Assembly (NCBI GenBank): GCA_963791625.1
Contig: CAWBTA010000009.1
Location: forward strand, 1-64,000
Direction of reading: 5' to 3'
Source of the DNA: JANMCE01 sp963791625
GTDB lineage: Bacteria > Actinomycetota > Acidimicrobiia > Acidimicrobiales > Ilumatobacteraceae
DNA length: 64,000 nt
The position numbers and the translations under genes are program-made. The notes under the pieces were generated by a model. That model saw only the letters and a program-made list of their open reading frames with translations. It made no database searches and was not told the origin of the DNA. Of the stretch, positions 7,682 through 18,179 are shown in pieces; positions within the stretch are counted from its first letter, which is position 1; each line of letters starts with the position of its first letter.

Positions 7682-9016
7682 TCACCAAAGATCGGCGAGG
7701 GCGAGCCAGGCTTCGGTCGTAAGGCGGAGACTTTCGACATCGATGCGTTCGTTGTTGCCGTGGAAGCGTTGGGCGAACTCACCTGGGCTGACCTGGCGAC
7801 TGAACAGGCCGAAGCCGTAGGCGACCGAACCCGCAGCGCGAAAGAACGTGGCATCGGTGCCGCCTGCCGTCATACGCGGCACGAGGCTGGCTTCGGGGAA
7901 GAAGCCCCTCGCGACCTTTTGTAGCGCGTCGTACAGCGGCGTGTCGGTGGGCGAGGCAGAAGCGTCGAGATCGCGAATGGTTTCGATCTTGACGCGGCCG
8001 ATCAGGTCGGGGCCGATGGCATCACGCAGCATGGCGTCGACCATGTCGGGTGTGACACCGGGCAGGGTGCGGATGTCGACCTCGACCGCGATCTCGTCGG
8101 GAATGACGTTGGTCTTTTGACCACCGCTGACCACGTTGGGCGAGAACGTCGTGTGCGAGCAGGCGTGAACGAACTTTGCGGTGCCGTGGTCGTGGATCTC
8201 GGCCAAACCGGCGACCACATGGTCCGGGTTGTGCAGCTTTGCGATCGTCTCGGCCGGAAGGTTCAGCGCAGCCGTGTAGGACTTGAACACGTCGCTGACC
8301 GTTGCCATCGGTCGATAACTTCCAACTCGCCGAATGACTTCGGCCGCCGTCATGAGCGCGTTGTCACTGCCGTACGGCATGGAGCCGTGGCCAGGGGTGC
8401 CGCCGATGACCAACCGTCGCCAGCCGATGCCCTTTTCGCCCACCGTGATGGTGAGCCGATGACCCTGGTTTCCGTCGAGTGACAGGCCGCCCGATTCGGT
8501 GATCACATAGTCGGCCTTCACCAGATCGGATTCATGCTCGATGAGGTGTTTGGCTCCGTAGCTGGCCCCGGCCTCCTCATCGGCGACCGCGACGTAGACG
8601 ATGGTGCCGCGGGGGCGCTTACCGGTGACGGCCAGCTCACGAACGGCCACGGCCATGGAGCAGGTGAGGTTGAGCATGTCGAGCGCGCCCCTCCCCCACA
8701 CCTCGCCGTCAACCAACTCACCGCCGAAAGGGTCACGCTCCCAGCCAGCCGGGTTCACGGGCACGACGTCGGTATGACCGAGGAGACAAAGTGAGGGCGC
8801 GCTCGGGTCGGTGCCTTCCAGACGCGCCACCAGCGAGCGGCGGCCGGGCGCCGGTTCGACGCGCTCGAGGTCGAGACCCGCGCCACCGAGATACTGCTCG
8901 ATCACGTCACTCGACCGGATTTCCTCGCCCGACTCGACACGACCGTCATTCACGCAGGCATTGCGAATGCAGGCCTGCAACAGTTCGACGGTGTCCCCGG
9001 TGCGCTTGTCCACCAC
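7682..9016 (-). CDS. M20/M28 family metallopeptidase (dipeptidase/deacylase type)
   Basis: This cytoplasmic zinc-dependent hydrolase has 444 residues and cleaves an amide bond in a peptide or N-acyl amino acid; the substrate cannot be named. Metal ligands appear in the expected order: LGHTDVVPV (His), GALDML (bridging Asp), VADEEAGASYG (catalytic and metal Glu), and near the C-terminus FHGNNERI (His). TAGGTDATFFR matches the lid/dimer region of the family. No signal peptide is seen. It lies directly downstream of the methyltransferase gene on the same strand, 20 bases apart, so they are probably co-transcribed. The ATG at 9016 is used; the upstream sequence has no better start. Confidence 0.88.
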   Translation of the reverse strand: MVDKRTGDTVELLQACIRNACVNDGRVESGEEIRSSDVIEQYLGGAGLDLERVEPAPGRRSLVARLEGTDPSAPSLCLLGHTDVVPVNPAGWERDPFGGELVDGEVWGRGALDMLNLTCSMAVAVRELAVTGKRPRGTIVYVAVADEEAGASYGAKHLIEHESDLVKADYVITESGGLSLDGNQGHRLTITVGEKGIGWRRLVIGGTPGHGSMPYGSDNALMTAAEVIRRVGSYRPMATVSDVFKSYTAALNLPAETIAKLHNPDHVVAGLAEIHDHGTAKFVHACSHTTFSPNVVSGGQKTNVIPDEIAVEVDIRTLPGVTPDMVDAMLRDAIGPDLIGRVKIETIRDLDASASPTDTPLYDALQKVARGFFPEASLVPRMTAGGTDATFFRAAGSVAYGFGLFSRQVSPGEFAQRFHGNNERIDVESLRLTTEAWLALADLW

Positions 9017-9036
9017 CTCAATGTAACGGGGCGGGG

Positions 9037-9867
9037 TCAGTTCTTAATCGCCTGAACCCGCAACATCAGCGGGATTCGCATGGCGAGTTCCGGCGGAAGC
9101 GCCCATTGGCCCGGGGACACCTGAGGTTGCCCCTCGTAGAATTCCCATTCCAGGATGTCTTCGTCGGCCACCTCGGTGATGGTGAGACCAGCTTCAATCA
9201 TCGCTTGGATAATCTCGGCAACCGAGTGATTCCACTCGTAGGTTCGGGTGTTCGTCATGGTGCCCTCACCCGAGTACGACGTCTCTTCATCCAGCACTAA
9301 CGCCTGACCCCGCTCGGTGTATGGGTACTTCAGTACGACCTCGCCGGGCAGACGAACCTCATCGAGGGCAAAGAGAATGGGATGTGTGTCACGAAGGTAG
9401 ACGCGACCACCCGGCTTGAGAAGCCCCGCCACCACGGAGGCCCAGCGGCCGATGTCGGGTAGCCAGTTGATGACACCGCAGGTGGTGTAGACGAGATCGA
9501 ACGTGCCATGTCCCATGACTTCGCACGCGTCGTAGACCGAGCTTTCCACGAAGGTCATCGGCGCGTTCGTTTCTGCGGCCAACGCTCGTGCCACCACGAT
9601 CGCGTCAGGCGAGAAGTCGAGGCCCACACATATTGCACCGAGCCGCGTCAACGAGAGCGTGTCCGTGCCAATATGACACTGCAGGTGCGCAACCCGCAGT
9701 CCGTCAAGCGATCCCAGATGTGGCGCATCGATCTTCACCGTTCCCGACAGTCGCGTTGGGTCCGCGCCGAGACCCGCAACGTCGTAGCCGTTCGGGCCGA
9801 GATGGATCGCTACCCGGTCGTTCCAGTTGGCCTGGTTCGCCTTCATCTCCGGCAGCAGCTCGGTCAT
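9037..9867 (-). CDS. SAM-dependent class I methyltransferase
   Basis: This 276-residue methyltransferase has a Rossmann SAM site. LRVAHLQCHIGTDTLSL corresponds to motif I (in place of GxGxG), followed by VGLDFSPDAI and FDLVYTTCGVINWL; LLKPGGRVYLRDTHP is post-motif III. The pattern resembles UbiE/Methyltransf_11-type small-molecule methyltransferases. The ATG at 9867 shares its A with the stop of the DinB gene (TGATG), so this start is preferred over an in-frame ATG 75 bases upstream. Translation is thus coupled to the DinB gene, and the M20 gene follows. The substrate is unknown. Confidence 0.85.
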   Translation of the reverse strand: MTELLPEMKANQANWNDRVAIHLGPNGYDVAGLGADPTRLSGTVKIDAPHLGSLDGLRVAHLQCHIGTDTLSLTRLGAICVGLDFSPDAIVVARALAAETNAPMTFVESSVYDACEVMGHGTFDLVYTTCGVINWLPDIGRWASVVAGLLKPGGRVYLRDTHPILFALDEVRLPGEVVLKYPYTERGQALVLDEETSYSGEGTMTNTRTYEWNHSVAEIIQAMIEAGLTITEVADEDILEWEFYEGQPQVSPGQWALPPELAMRIPLMLRVQAIKN

Positions 9868-10370
9868 CAGCCGGCTGCGATGTTTTCGGTGATATCGGCG
9901 AGGTGATGCTCGGACTCGTGCACGGCTTGTTGGCCCATCCACAACAGCGTGCGAGGAGTGGGGTCGGGGAAGCCGTACTGCACGATGCGGTCGAGCTGTT
10001 CCGTGTCAATCGCATCGAAGAGTCGCGACAGCATGTTGGCCGCGGCCACCACTTCTGCGGCGACATCGGTGGCGGTGTCTGCCTTGTACAACCCGAGGTC
10101 GACGCGCTCATCCCGGTAGAGCGGCTTGAAGCCTGGCTCGTCCTCCACGAGCCCGATGACGAGTCGATCGCGAATGGTGAGGAACACATCGCGCACATGC
10201 GCCGCGTACTCGAGCGCCGACCAACGTTCCGGCCTTGGTCGAATGCGTGCGCGGTCTGCGTTGGCACCGATCACGTTCGCGATCTGCCGCGCAGCCGCGA
10301 TGCTTCTTGGAGCTATTTCGCCGCGACGAACCTGCACCCACGCGAACCCGCAGTCTTCACACGCTTCCAT
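9867..10370 (-). CDS. DinB-family protein with N-terminal zinc knuckle
   Basis: The 167-residue protein begins MEACEDCGFAWVQV, an N-terminal C-x2-CGF motif seen in actinobacterial DinB-like proteins, and continues into a four-helix bundle. Family marks are RPERWSALEYAAHVRDVF and VHESEHHLADI, in which His residues line up with the DinB metal site. DinB/maleylpyruvate-isomerase proteins often act in thiol-linked chemistry (mycothiol or bacillithiol transferases), but the substrate here is unknown. A longer start at 10478 exists but adds a non-conserved extension. It is the first gene of a DinB-methyltransferase-M20 minus-strand operon. Confidence 0.78.
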   Translation of the reverse strand: MEACEDCGFAWVQVRRGEIAPRSIAAARQIANVIGANADRARIRPRPERWSALEYAAHVRDVFLTIRDRLVIGLVEDEPGFKPLYRDERVDLGLYKADTATDVAAEVVAAANMLSRLFDAIDTEQLDRIVQYGFPDPTPRTLLWMGQQAVHESEHHLADITENIAAG

Positions 10371-10643
10371 GGTCAAGACCGTAGCTGCGGCGACACCACG
10401 CAGGTCGAGGAAGAACCTTCGCTCACCGACCTGAGGCGCGCGGAGAACGGGGTCGTTGACGATGCAAGGAATGACCAAAGGCTGCTCTAAACGACAGCGG
10501 GGGCGGGCTGGTTCATGGGTCTGGTTTTGCCGGGTTTCGTAGCGCTCAGAGTGGTGCGGATGGCGCTATATGTCCTGGTCAGATTAGATTTTCTTGACAC
10601 TCTAACGGTGGCAAACACTCGTTCGGTCCGGTATGATTCTCCT

Positions 10644-11917
10644 ATGGAAACGGCGGCCATGTTGGACGAGGCATTGGACAAAATGCTCGCTGCCGATCAC
10701 GAGTTCCTGACCGCTCAAGAGGCCGGGGTGTTGGCGGGTGCGTTGGAGCGTGCGAGCCGCAAACTTGATGCATTGAAGATCGCGATTGTGGACACGGTTG
10801 ACCGGAACGGTCTGTATGCCGAGGATGGTCATGCTTCTGCGAGGACGTGGGTGGCGTTCACGTGTCGTACGTCGGGGAGTGAAGCACACCGTCGTTTGGC
10901 GTTCGCCAAAATGTTCCGCACGCTTGATGAGACGGCATGCCGGTATCGGGCCGGTGAGATCGGTCAGGATCAGGTGTTCGAACTTTCCCGTGCGTTCCGC
11001 AACCCGCGCTGTGGACATCAGCTTGTTGAGAGCGAAGCCCTGCTCCTTGAACACGAGCGTGATCTCACCGCGAAACAGTTCGAGATTGCCGTCAAACACT
11101 GGCTCTCCGTTGCGGATGCTGAGGGGATCAAGCAGCGGCATGATTCGCTCCATAAGCATCGTGATCTGCGGATCACTCCGCAGTTTGATGGCGGGTTCAA
11201 GATCGATGGCGTCTTCGGTCCTGAGCAGGGCGCGGCGATCAAAGAAATCCATGACCGCTGCACCGAAACCGAACGCTTTGGTCGACTGGGCTGCCGCCAA
11301 GGCTGAGCATGGTGACAACGTCACCCCCGCTGACCTTGAGCGTACGGAAGCGCAACGTCGAGCAGACGCGTTCTACGCGATCTTCGTGAACGCCGCATCA
11401 ACCCCTGCCGGTGCGCAAAAGCCCGTGCCGTTGGTGACGATCATCATGAGCGAGGACGCCTACCAAGCCGGTCTCGCCGACATCACCGGTGAAACCCTCG
11501 TGTTCGATCCGAAACGGTATCGGCGGTGGCAATGCGAAACCCTCGGTGGCACCACCCTCACCCCCGGCGCAGCGCTCGCAGCAGCGATGGCCGGACATAT
11601 ACGCAGAGTCGTGATCGGCGCGCCCGACGCTTCGATATCGCAAAAGACCAGGCTGTTCACCGGACCGTTACGACGCTTGATCCAAACACTCGACACCACC
11701 TGCGTCTGGGCGGGATGCGAGATCCCATCAGATCGATGTCAGACCGACCACATCACACCATGGCGTGACCACACGGGACACCTCTGCAGGCAACGGCGCG
11801 CCCCTGTGCGGGCGACATAACCGATACAAAGAACACGGCTACCACACCCACCGAGACACCAACGGCAACTGGCACACCCAACGACCCAACGGCACCACCA
11901 TCACACCCGCCGCCTGA
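10644..11917 (+). pseudogene. DUF222 / 13E12-repeat HNH endonuclease, interrupted by two frameshifts
   Basis: This actinobacterial 13E12/DUF222 protein would be 423 residues if read through. It begins METAAMLDEALDKML, has the DUF222 helical domain to about residue 330, and ends in an HNH nuclease motif: QTDHITPW, then GAPLCGRHNRYKEHG. Two breaks disturb the frame. One is in the TTT at 11277-11279 and the other in the GGG at 11774-11776; removing one base at each restores ERLVDWAAAKAEHGD and DTSAGNGAPLCGRHN. Both sites are short homopolymers, so sequencing error is as likely as decay. TATGAT at 10632 is a good -10 box only 6 bases before the ATG, suggesting a leaderless transcript. These genes are multicopy and often behave as mobile HNH genes. 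Confidence 0.85.
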
Positions 11918-11925
11918 CAGGTCAC

Positions 11926-14074
11926 TTACGACTTGAAGAGGAAGGCTTCGTCTTCGGCGGCGAAGAACAGGGAGAGTTCGTCGTAAAGGGTCTTGTGGTC
12001 GGTGAGCAGAGGGTCGCTGTTGACGATGGTGAACGCGGCTTCGCGGGCCTTGGTCACCAACTCACGGTCACGGCGAAGCGACGCCAACTTCAGGTCGCTG
12101 CGGCCTTTTTGGGCGGTGTTCATGATGGTGCCTTCGCCACGCAGGTCGAGGTCGACTTCGGCCAGTTCGAAACCGTCGGTGGATGCCACCAAGGCCTCGA
12201 CACGTGGGTTGCCAGCGGGCGCGCCCTCGTCCTTCTCCCCCGTTACGAGCCAGCACATCGACGCAACCTTGCCGCGACCTACCCGGCCACGAAGCTGATG
12301 AAGCTGGGCGATGCCGAACCGGTCGGCGTCGAGGATGACCATGACCGTGGCGTTGGGGACATCAACACCGACTTCGATCACGGTGGTGGCCACGAGCACG
12401 TCGAGTTCGCCCCTTCGGAACTTCTCCATGGTCTCGGTCTTTTCGGCTGCGGGCAGGCGGCCGTGGAGCAGGCCAAGTCGAAGGCCGGGCAGATCAACCA
12501 ACGACAAGCGGTGGAACGTTTCTTCAGCTGACGCCACTTCGAGCTTCTCGCTCTCATCAATGAGGGGACACACGACGAATGCTTGCTGGCCCGCCGCGAC
12601 CGCTTCCTTCACGTCGGCCCAGACCGCTTCTTCCATCAATGGACCGTCGGCCCACATGGTCTTGATGGGCGTGCGACCGGGCGGCAATTCGTCCAGAACC
12701 GACACGTCGAGATCTCCGTACACCGTCATGGCAGCAGTGCGAGGAATTGGCGTGGCCGTCATCACCAAAACGTCCGGCACGGTGCCTGCGGCCCCCTCTT
12801 CACCCTTGGTACGCAGCATGGCGCGCTGTTCCACACCGAAGCGGTGCTGCTCGTCCACCACCACGACACCGAGACTCTTGAAGGCAACCGCCTCCTGAAT
12901 GAGCGCATGGGTGCCGACGGCAAGATCGATGGTGCCGTCGGCAAGACCGGCCATCGTTTCCCGACGCTCGGGCCCGGTGACCTTGTTGGTGAGTAGCGCC
13001 ACCCGAAGCGGACGATCGCCGAACAGATTGTTTGGGTCGGGTACTTCAAGGCCCGCCAACATACGGGTGATGCCGACGTAGTGCTGATCGGCCAACACCT
13101 CGGTGGGTGCCATGAGCGCACCCTGATGTCCACCCTGAACTGCGGCAAGTAACGCTGAGACCGCAACGGTCGTCTTGCCCGCACCCACATCACCCTGCAG
13201 CAGCCGGTGCATGGGGTGGGGGCCAGCGAGATCGGCTTCAATCTCGGCGATGGTGCGCACCTGGGCACCCGTCAGGCCGTACGGCAGCGCGGCGTGAAAG
13301 CGGCGAACAAGCTCTCCCCCCACCTGGTGACGCAGACTCGAGCGCGTCACGCTCCAACGCCTTCTTGCGCAAGACCAAAACAAGTTGCACACGCAACAAC
13401 TCATCGAAGGCCAAGCGCCGGCGAGCCTTCTCCTTGTCATCCATCGTCTCAGGAAGATGAATGTTGAACAGTGCAGTCTGGCGATCGATCAGGCCGTAAC
13501 GCTCCAAAACCGAGGCGGGCACCGGGTCGGCCAGACCCCGAGGCTTGCAGCGGTTGAGGGCTGACTCGACCCAGCCCGCGATCTCCCACGTGGCCAGACC
13601 GCTCTTCTCGCTCTGCGGGTAGATCGGCACGATACGGCCGGTGCGATCACCGATCACGTCGACGATGGGGTTGGTCATCTGCAGGCCGCCCTGGAACGTA
13701 TCGGCCTTTCCGAACAGGGCGACGGTCATGCCCTCGCGCAGCTGCTTTTCTCGCCACGGTTGGTTGAAGAACACCACCGACAACTGCCCTGAACCATCGC
13801 CCACCCGTGCCGTGATCATGGTCTTGCGTTGCTTCGTCAGACGCTTGGTGACGCCACGAATATCGACCAGGACGAGTGCTTCCTGCCCGACGACCAAGTC
13901 ACGGATGCGCGCTTCATTGGTGCGATCAAGCCAGCGACGGGGGTAGTAGGCGATCAGGTCAGCGACGCTGGTGACACCCATGTCGGCCAGGCCGACCAAC
14001 TTCTTGGGGCCGATGCCTTTGATGTCCGCGACGGGTCGCGCCGCAAGGTCGTTGAACGTGATGGCTGCAGTCAC
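11926..14074 (-). CDS. recG: ATP-dependent DNA helicase RecG (one frameshift in the assembled sequence)
   Basis: RecG is a superfamily 2 helicase that remodels stalled forks and Holliday junctions. The N-terminal wedge/OB part (DIKGIGPKKLVGLADMGV, then DLIAYYPRRWLDR) is read from 14074. The helicase part carries Walker A GDVGAGKTTVA, the DEQH box VVVDEQHRFGV, VMTATPIPRT and the C-terminal LRGRVGRG. The frame breaks at a run of six C at 13316-13321; dropping one joins ALESASPGG to GELVRRFHAALPYGLTGAQ and gives 715 residues, normal for RecG. An essential-type repair gene with an otherwise perfect sequence suggests an indel error, not loss. The start lies 5 bases after the stop of the DAK gene, so they form an operon. 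Confidence 0.92.
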
Positions 14075-14079
14075 TACGC

Positions 14080-15739
14080 CTATTCAACACCGAACAGGTA
14101 CGGGTAGAGCGCCTGTCCACCGCCGTGCACCTCAATCTCCACGTGCGGATGGGCTTCACCAAGCCAAGAAATCAGCTCTTCGGTGGTGGCCCGCTTGGCA
14201 TCCGCGCCGGTGATGACCGTGACGATCTCACGATCGGCTGTCACCAGATGGTCGAGCAGACGACGCGATGCAGAGGTGACCGAACCGCCGATGGCCACGA
14301 TACCGTCGCCTCGTACCAGACCGATCCAGTCGCCCGAGGTGACCGGGCCGACCTCACTCTGCGTGTCTCGGATGGCCTGCGTGACCTCGCCCGTTTGGGT
14401 GGCTTCGGCCGCCGCCGTCATAGCCGCCAGATTCGCGTCGCTGGAATCCTCGGGGTCGTACACCACCAACGCCGCAAGAGCCTCGGGCATGGAACGGGTG
14501 GGGACCACAACGACCTTTTTGCCGGTGAGCGTATGAAGCTGTTGGGCGACCGGGATGATGTTCTTGTTGTTCGGCAGCACCACCACCTGCTGCGCGTTGA
14601 CCGCCTCGACGGCCGCCAGCAATTCGGCCGTCGACGGGTTCGCGGTCTGTCCACCACCGACAACGCCCTGCACACCGAGCTGGCCGAACATCTCGGTCAA
14701 CCCGCTACCCGACGAGACGGCCACGACCGCCGTGGTGACCGCAGGCAGACCTGCCATCGAGCCGTTGCTTCCGCCTGAGATCGAGGCTTCGCGAATGGCG
14801 TGCTCGGCCGCCACTTCCTCGAACAGATCGGTAACGCGGATCTGTTTCGGTCGACCACCAAGATCGAGCGGCACCTCAATGGCGGCACCCACGTCGTTGG
14901 TGTGCACGTGACAGTTCCAGATGCCGTCGCCACCCACGACGACAATGGAGTCCCCGATCTCACCCCAACTTGTCTTGAAGTCTTCGATCAAGTGATCTTC
15001 GAGATCGAGAAAGTACATCACTTCGTAGCGAAGTTCGGACACGTCGCCTTCGCCGCGGTGGGCAATGGCGTCGAACTGGTCAGCGGCGATGCCGTCGCCT
15101 TCCTCCGCCTCGGGGATGGGGCGACCGTCGACCACATGGAGGGCGGCGTCCAGGAAGAGCAAAAAGCCGGCGCCACCCGCGTCCACAACGCCCGCCGCTT
15201 TGAGCACCGGCAGCATGTCGGGCGTGCGGTCGAGCGCGCTCTTCGCAGAGACTCGCGCCTGGTCCATCACGTCAAGGAGTTGCTTGCCGTCGGCTGCCGC
15301 GGCCATGGCTCCTTCGGACGCTTCACGCACGACAGTGAGGATGGTGCCTTCCATCGGGCGACCAACCGCAGCGTAGGCAGCAATCGACGCCGCCGACAAC
15401 GCCTTGGCCATGGCGGTCCCGTCAACCACCGCTTCACCGGCAACCACCCCTGCGATACCGCGCAGGATCTGGGACAGAATCACGCCAGAGTTGCCGCGGG
15501 CGCCCATGAGCGAACCATGGCTGATGGCCTTGCAGGTGGCGACCATTTCGGCTTCGGACGTCATCATCTCTGCGACGACGGCGTCGAGGGTGCGGCTCAT
15601 GTTGGTGCCGGTGTCACCATCGGGCACGGGGTAGACGTTCAGGCGGTTCAGAGGCTCCGGCATGGGCTCGGACGGCATCGGCAAATTCGGCGATGGTGGC
15701 GCGTAAACCGTCAACATCGAGCCGCTCGAGGGTCTGCAT
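14080..15739 (-). CDS. DAK2-domain kinase, FakA-like (one frameshift near the N-terminus)
   Basis: FakA-type proteins bind the fatty-acid binding protein FakB and phosphorylate fatty acids; many actinobacterial members are annotated only as DAK2-domain proteins. The motif LNRLNVYPVPDGDTGTNM holds the metal-binding Asp residues, and GARGNSGVILSQILRG and VDAGGAGFLLFLD follow. The C-terminal half is the DegV-like DUF1949 region. The real start is the ATG at 15739 (MQTLERLDVDGLRATIAEF). The frame changes around 15640-15665; removing one base joins VRAHAGA to LNRLNVYP and gives 552 residues. The order rpmB (divergent)-dak-recG is standard in Actinobacteria. Confidence 0.88.
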
Positions 15740-15801
15740 ACCTCCGATGGTAGCGACCGGCGCCTAACGAGACGGCTGTCACAGGCTCGGATTCGTTACT
15801 T

Positions 15802-15829
15802 TTGGACTTACGGCCACCCCTGGTAGCCT
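15802..15829 (+). promoter_or_regulatory. Candidate sigma-70-type promoter for rpmB
   Basis: TTGGAC at 15802-15807 and TAGCCT at 15824-15829 are separated by 16 bases and sit 40 bases before the rpmB start. This fits a housekeeping promoter between the divergent dak and rpmB genes. Matches to consensus are moderate. Confidence 0.4.
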
Positions 15830-15869
15830 CACTGTCCACATTAGTTTGGTCGTTTCTAGGAGAGCCCCA

Positions 15870-16064
15870 ATGGCTTCAGTTTGTGAATTGTGCGGGAAGC
15901 ACCCGTCATGGGGTCGTAGCGTGTCGCACTCCCATATCCGTACCAAGCGTCGCTGGAACCCGAATATCCAGCGCGTGCGTGCCCTTGTGAACGGGTCCGC
16001 CAAGCGCGTGAACGTCTGCACCGGCTGCATCAAGTCCGGCAAAGTCGTCAAAGCCGGCCACTGA
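15870..16064 (+). CDS. rpmB: 50S ribosomal protein L28 (zinc-binding form)
   Basis: The 64-residue L28 starts MASVCELCGKHPSWGRSVSH. It contains two C-x2-C pairs (CELC and CTGC), the zinc-binding C+ type of L28. SHSHIRTKRRWNPNIQRV is the conserved rRNA-binding core. An AGGAG motif at 15858-15862 precedes the ATG by 7 bases, which fixes this start over an upstream in-frame codon. Divergent transcription from the dak-recG operon is the usual arrangement. The next gene follows 22 bases later, so the two may be co-transcribed. Confidence 0.95.
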   Translation: MASVCELCGKHPSWGRSVSHSHIRTKRRWNPNIQRVRALVNGSAKRVNVCTGCIKSGKVVKAGH

Positions 16065-16086
16065 GCGATCGAGGCGGAACCGGATC

Positions 16087-16323
16087 ATGCAAGGAGTCAT
16101 CAAAGCGTACGACCCAGCATCCGGCAACGGCTTAGTTCTTCGAGATACCGACCTGTCCGAGTACGACCTTTCACCGGTCGCACTTGAAGGGTCGGTTTTT
16201 CGCATGCTCCGACAAGGTCAGCGTGTGGTCTTCGACCTCGATGACCTTGGTCGGGCAACCCGGTTACGCCTTGGCTCCGAGGGCGACATGGGTACCCCGG
16301 GCTTTGCGCCCGCATCGGCGTAA
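16087..16323 (+). CDS. Cold-shock-domain-like small protein
   Basis: This 78-residue protein resembles a single cold-shock (OB-fold) domain: MQGVIKAYDPASGNGLVLRD is the beta1-beta2 region and LRQGQRVVFDLDDLGRATRL the beta4-beta5 part. The classical RNP1 and RNP2 aromatic motifs are weak, so nucleic-acid binding is plausible but not certain. It follows rpmB by 22 bases on the same strand, and 58 bases separate it from the PEP carboxykinase gene. The context suggests a constitutively expressed translation-related accessory factor, which is inference. Confidence 0.65.
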   Translation: MQGVIKAYDPASGNGLVLRDTDLSEYDLSPVALEGSVFRMLRQGQRVVFDLDDLGRATRLRLGSEGDMGTPGFAPASA

Positions 16324-16381
16324 CACCACAACTTCATTTTCTAGCGGGACAAATCAGGGCGCTCAATGAGGAGTAGTCACG

Positions 16382-18179
16382 ATGACGGCAACAACGGCGA
16401 ATCAGGCTCTACGTACATGGGTGGATGAATGGGCGCGGGTCTTTGAGCCAGCGGCCATCCATTGGTGCGACGGCACATCGGAGGAGTACGACGCGCTGTG
16501 CGCGGGTCTGGTTGACTCCGGCACCTTCGTAAAGCTCGACGATGAGAAGCGACCCAACAGTTACTGGGCCCACTCCGACCCGGACGACGTCGCCCGAGTG
16601 GAAGATCGCACGTTTATCTGTTCGAAGGACGTGGCCGATGCTGGCCCGAACAACAACTGGCGAGACCCGGCCGACATGGAAGCCACCATGCTCGCCCTGT
16701 TCAAAGGCTCGATGCACGGCCGCACGATGTACGTCGTACCGTTCTCGATGGGGCCGCTGGGCTCACCCATTGCCCACATCGGTGTGCAGCTCACCGACTC
16801 GGCGTACGTGGCGGTCAGCATGCGCACCATGACCCGCATGGGCCAGGGCGCACTCGATGCCCTTGGCGACAACCAGTGGGTGCCGTGTGTGCACTCCGTC
16901 GGCGCACCACTTGAGGCCGGCGAGGCTGACGTGCCGTGGCCATGTAACCCCGACAACAAGTTCATCGTCCACTTCCCCGAGACCCGTAACATCTGGTCAT
17001 TCGGGTCGGGCTACGGCGGCAATGCGCTGCTCGGCAAGAAGTGCTTGGCCCTTCGCATCGCTTCGGTCATGGCCCGAGACGATGGATGGCTGGCCGAACA
17101 CATGCTCATCCTCAAGCTCAGCTCGCCCGACAAGATCGTGAAGTACGTCGCGGCAGCGTTCCCGTCGGCGTGTGGCAAGACCAACCTCGCCATGCTGGTT
17201 CCCACCATCAAGGGCTGGGATGTGGAGACCGTTGGCGACGACATCTGCTGGATGAAATTCGGCGCTGACGGACAGCTCTACGCCATCAACCCCGAAGCCG
17301 GTTTCTTCGGCGTGGCACCCGGTACCGGTGACGACACCAACCCCAACGCCATGGCCACGCTGTGGGGCAACGCCGTGTTCACCAACACCGCGCTCACGCC
17401 CGATGGTGATGTGTGGTGGGAAGGCATGACGGCCGACAAGCCGGCCCGCCTCACCGACTGGCGCGGCAACCAGTGGACTCCCGAATCCGACACTCCCGCT
17501 GCCCACCCGAACGCCCGTTTCACGGTCGGCGCGGCGCAGTGCCCCTCGATTGCACCTGAGTGGCAGGACCCGGCCGGCGTGCCGATCTCGGCCATCTTCT
17601 TTGGCGGTCGCCGTCGCACCACCGTGCCGCTGGTTCAGCAAGCGTTCGACTGGGAACACGGCGTATTCCTCGGCTCCACCATGGCCTCGGAGACGACCGC
17701 GGCCGCCGGCGGCGCCGTCGGCAAGCTGCGTTTCGACCCGATGGCCATGCTCCCGTTCTGCGGCTACGACATGGGCTCTTACTTCGCTCACTGGCTCAAG
17801 ATCGGTACAGCAACCTCACCCGAAAAGTTGCCGGAGATCTTCTTCGTCAACTGGTTCCGCCGTGATGAAGACGGTCGCTTCCTGTGGCCCGGCTATGGAG
17901 AGAACTCCCGAGTGCTCAAGTGGGCTTTCGAGCGTGTCATCGGTAAGGCCGAGGCCGTGAAGACGCCCCTCGGCTATCTGCCGACACGCGCCAGCGCTCG
18001 ACATCACCGGGCTCGACATCTCGGCCGCCGACCTCGACACGCTGTTGTCCGTTGACGTCGACGGTTGGCAGGCCGCCCTCCCCCAGATCGAAGCTCACTT
18101 CGCCCAGTTCGGCGACCGTCTCCCGATCGAACTCACCCAGCAACTCGACGCCCTTCGGGCCCGTCTGGCCGCGGCCTAG
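16382..18179 (+). CDS. pckG: Phosphoenolpyruvate carboxykinase (GTP), one frameshift near the 3' end
   Basis: This enzyme interconverts oxaloacetate and phosphoenolpyruvate with GTP in gluconeogenesis or anaplerosis. AAFPSACGKTNLAML carries the GTP-type P-loop with the reactive Cys, MKFGADGQLYAINPEAGFFG the metal and substrate site, and ISAIFFGGRRRTTVPLV the conserved Arg patch. The frame is good to about 17,985. Removing one base there joins GYLPTP to ALDITGLDISAADL and ends ALRARLAAA with TAG, giving 598 residues, normal for the family. GAGGAG 10 bases upstream is a good ribosome binding site. The stop is directly followed by the stop of the convergent luciferase-like gene, with no base between. 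Confidence 0.94.
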
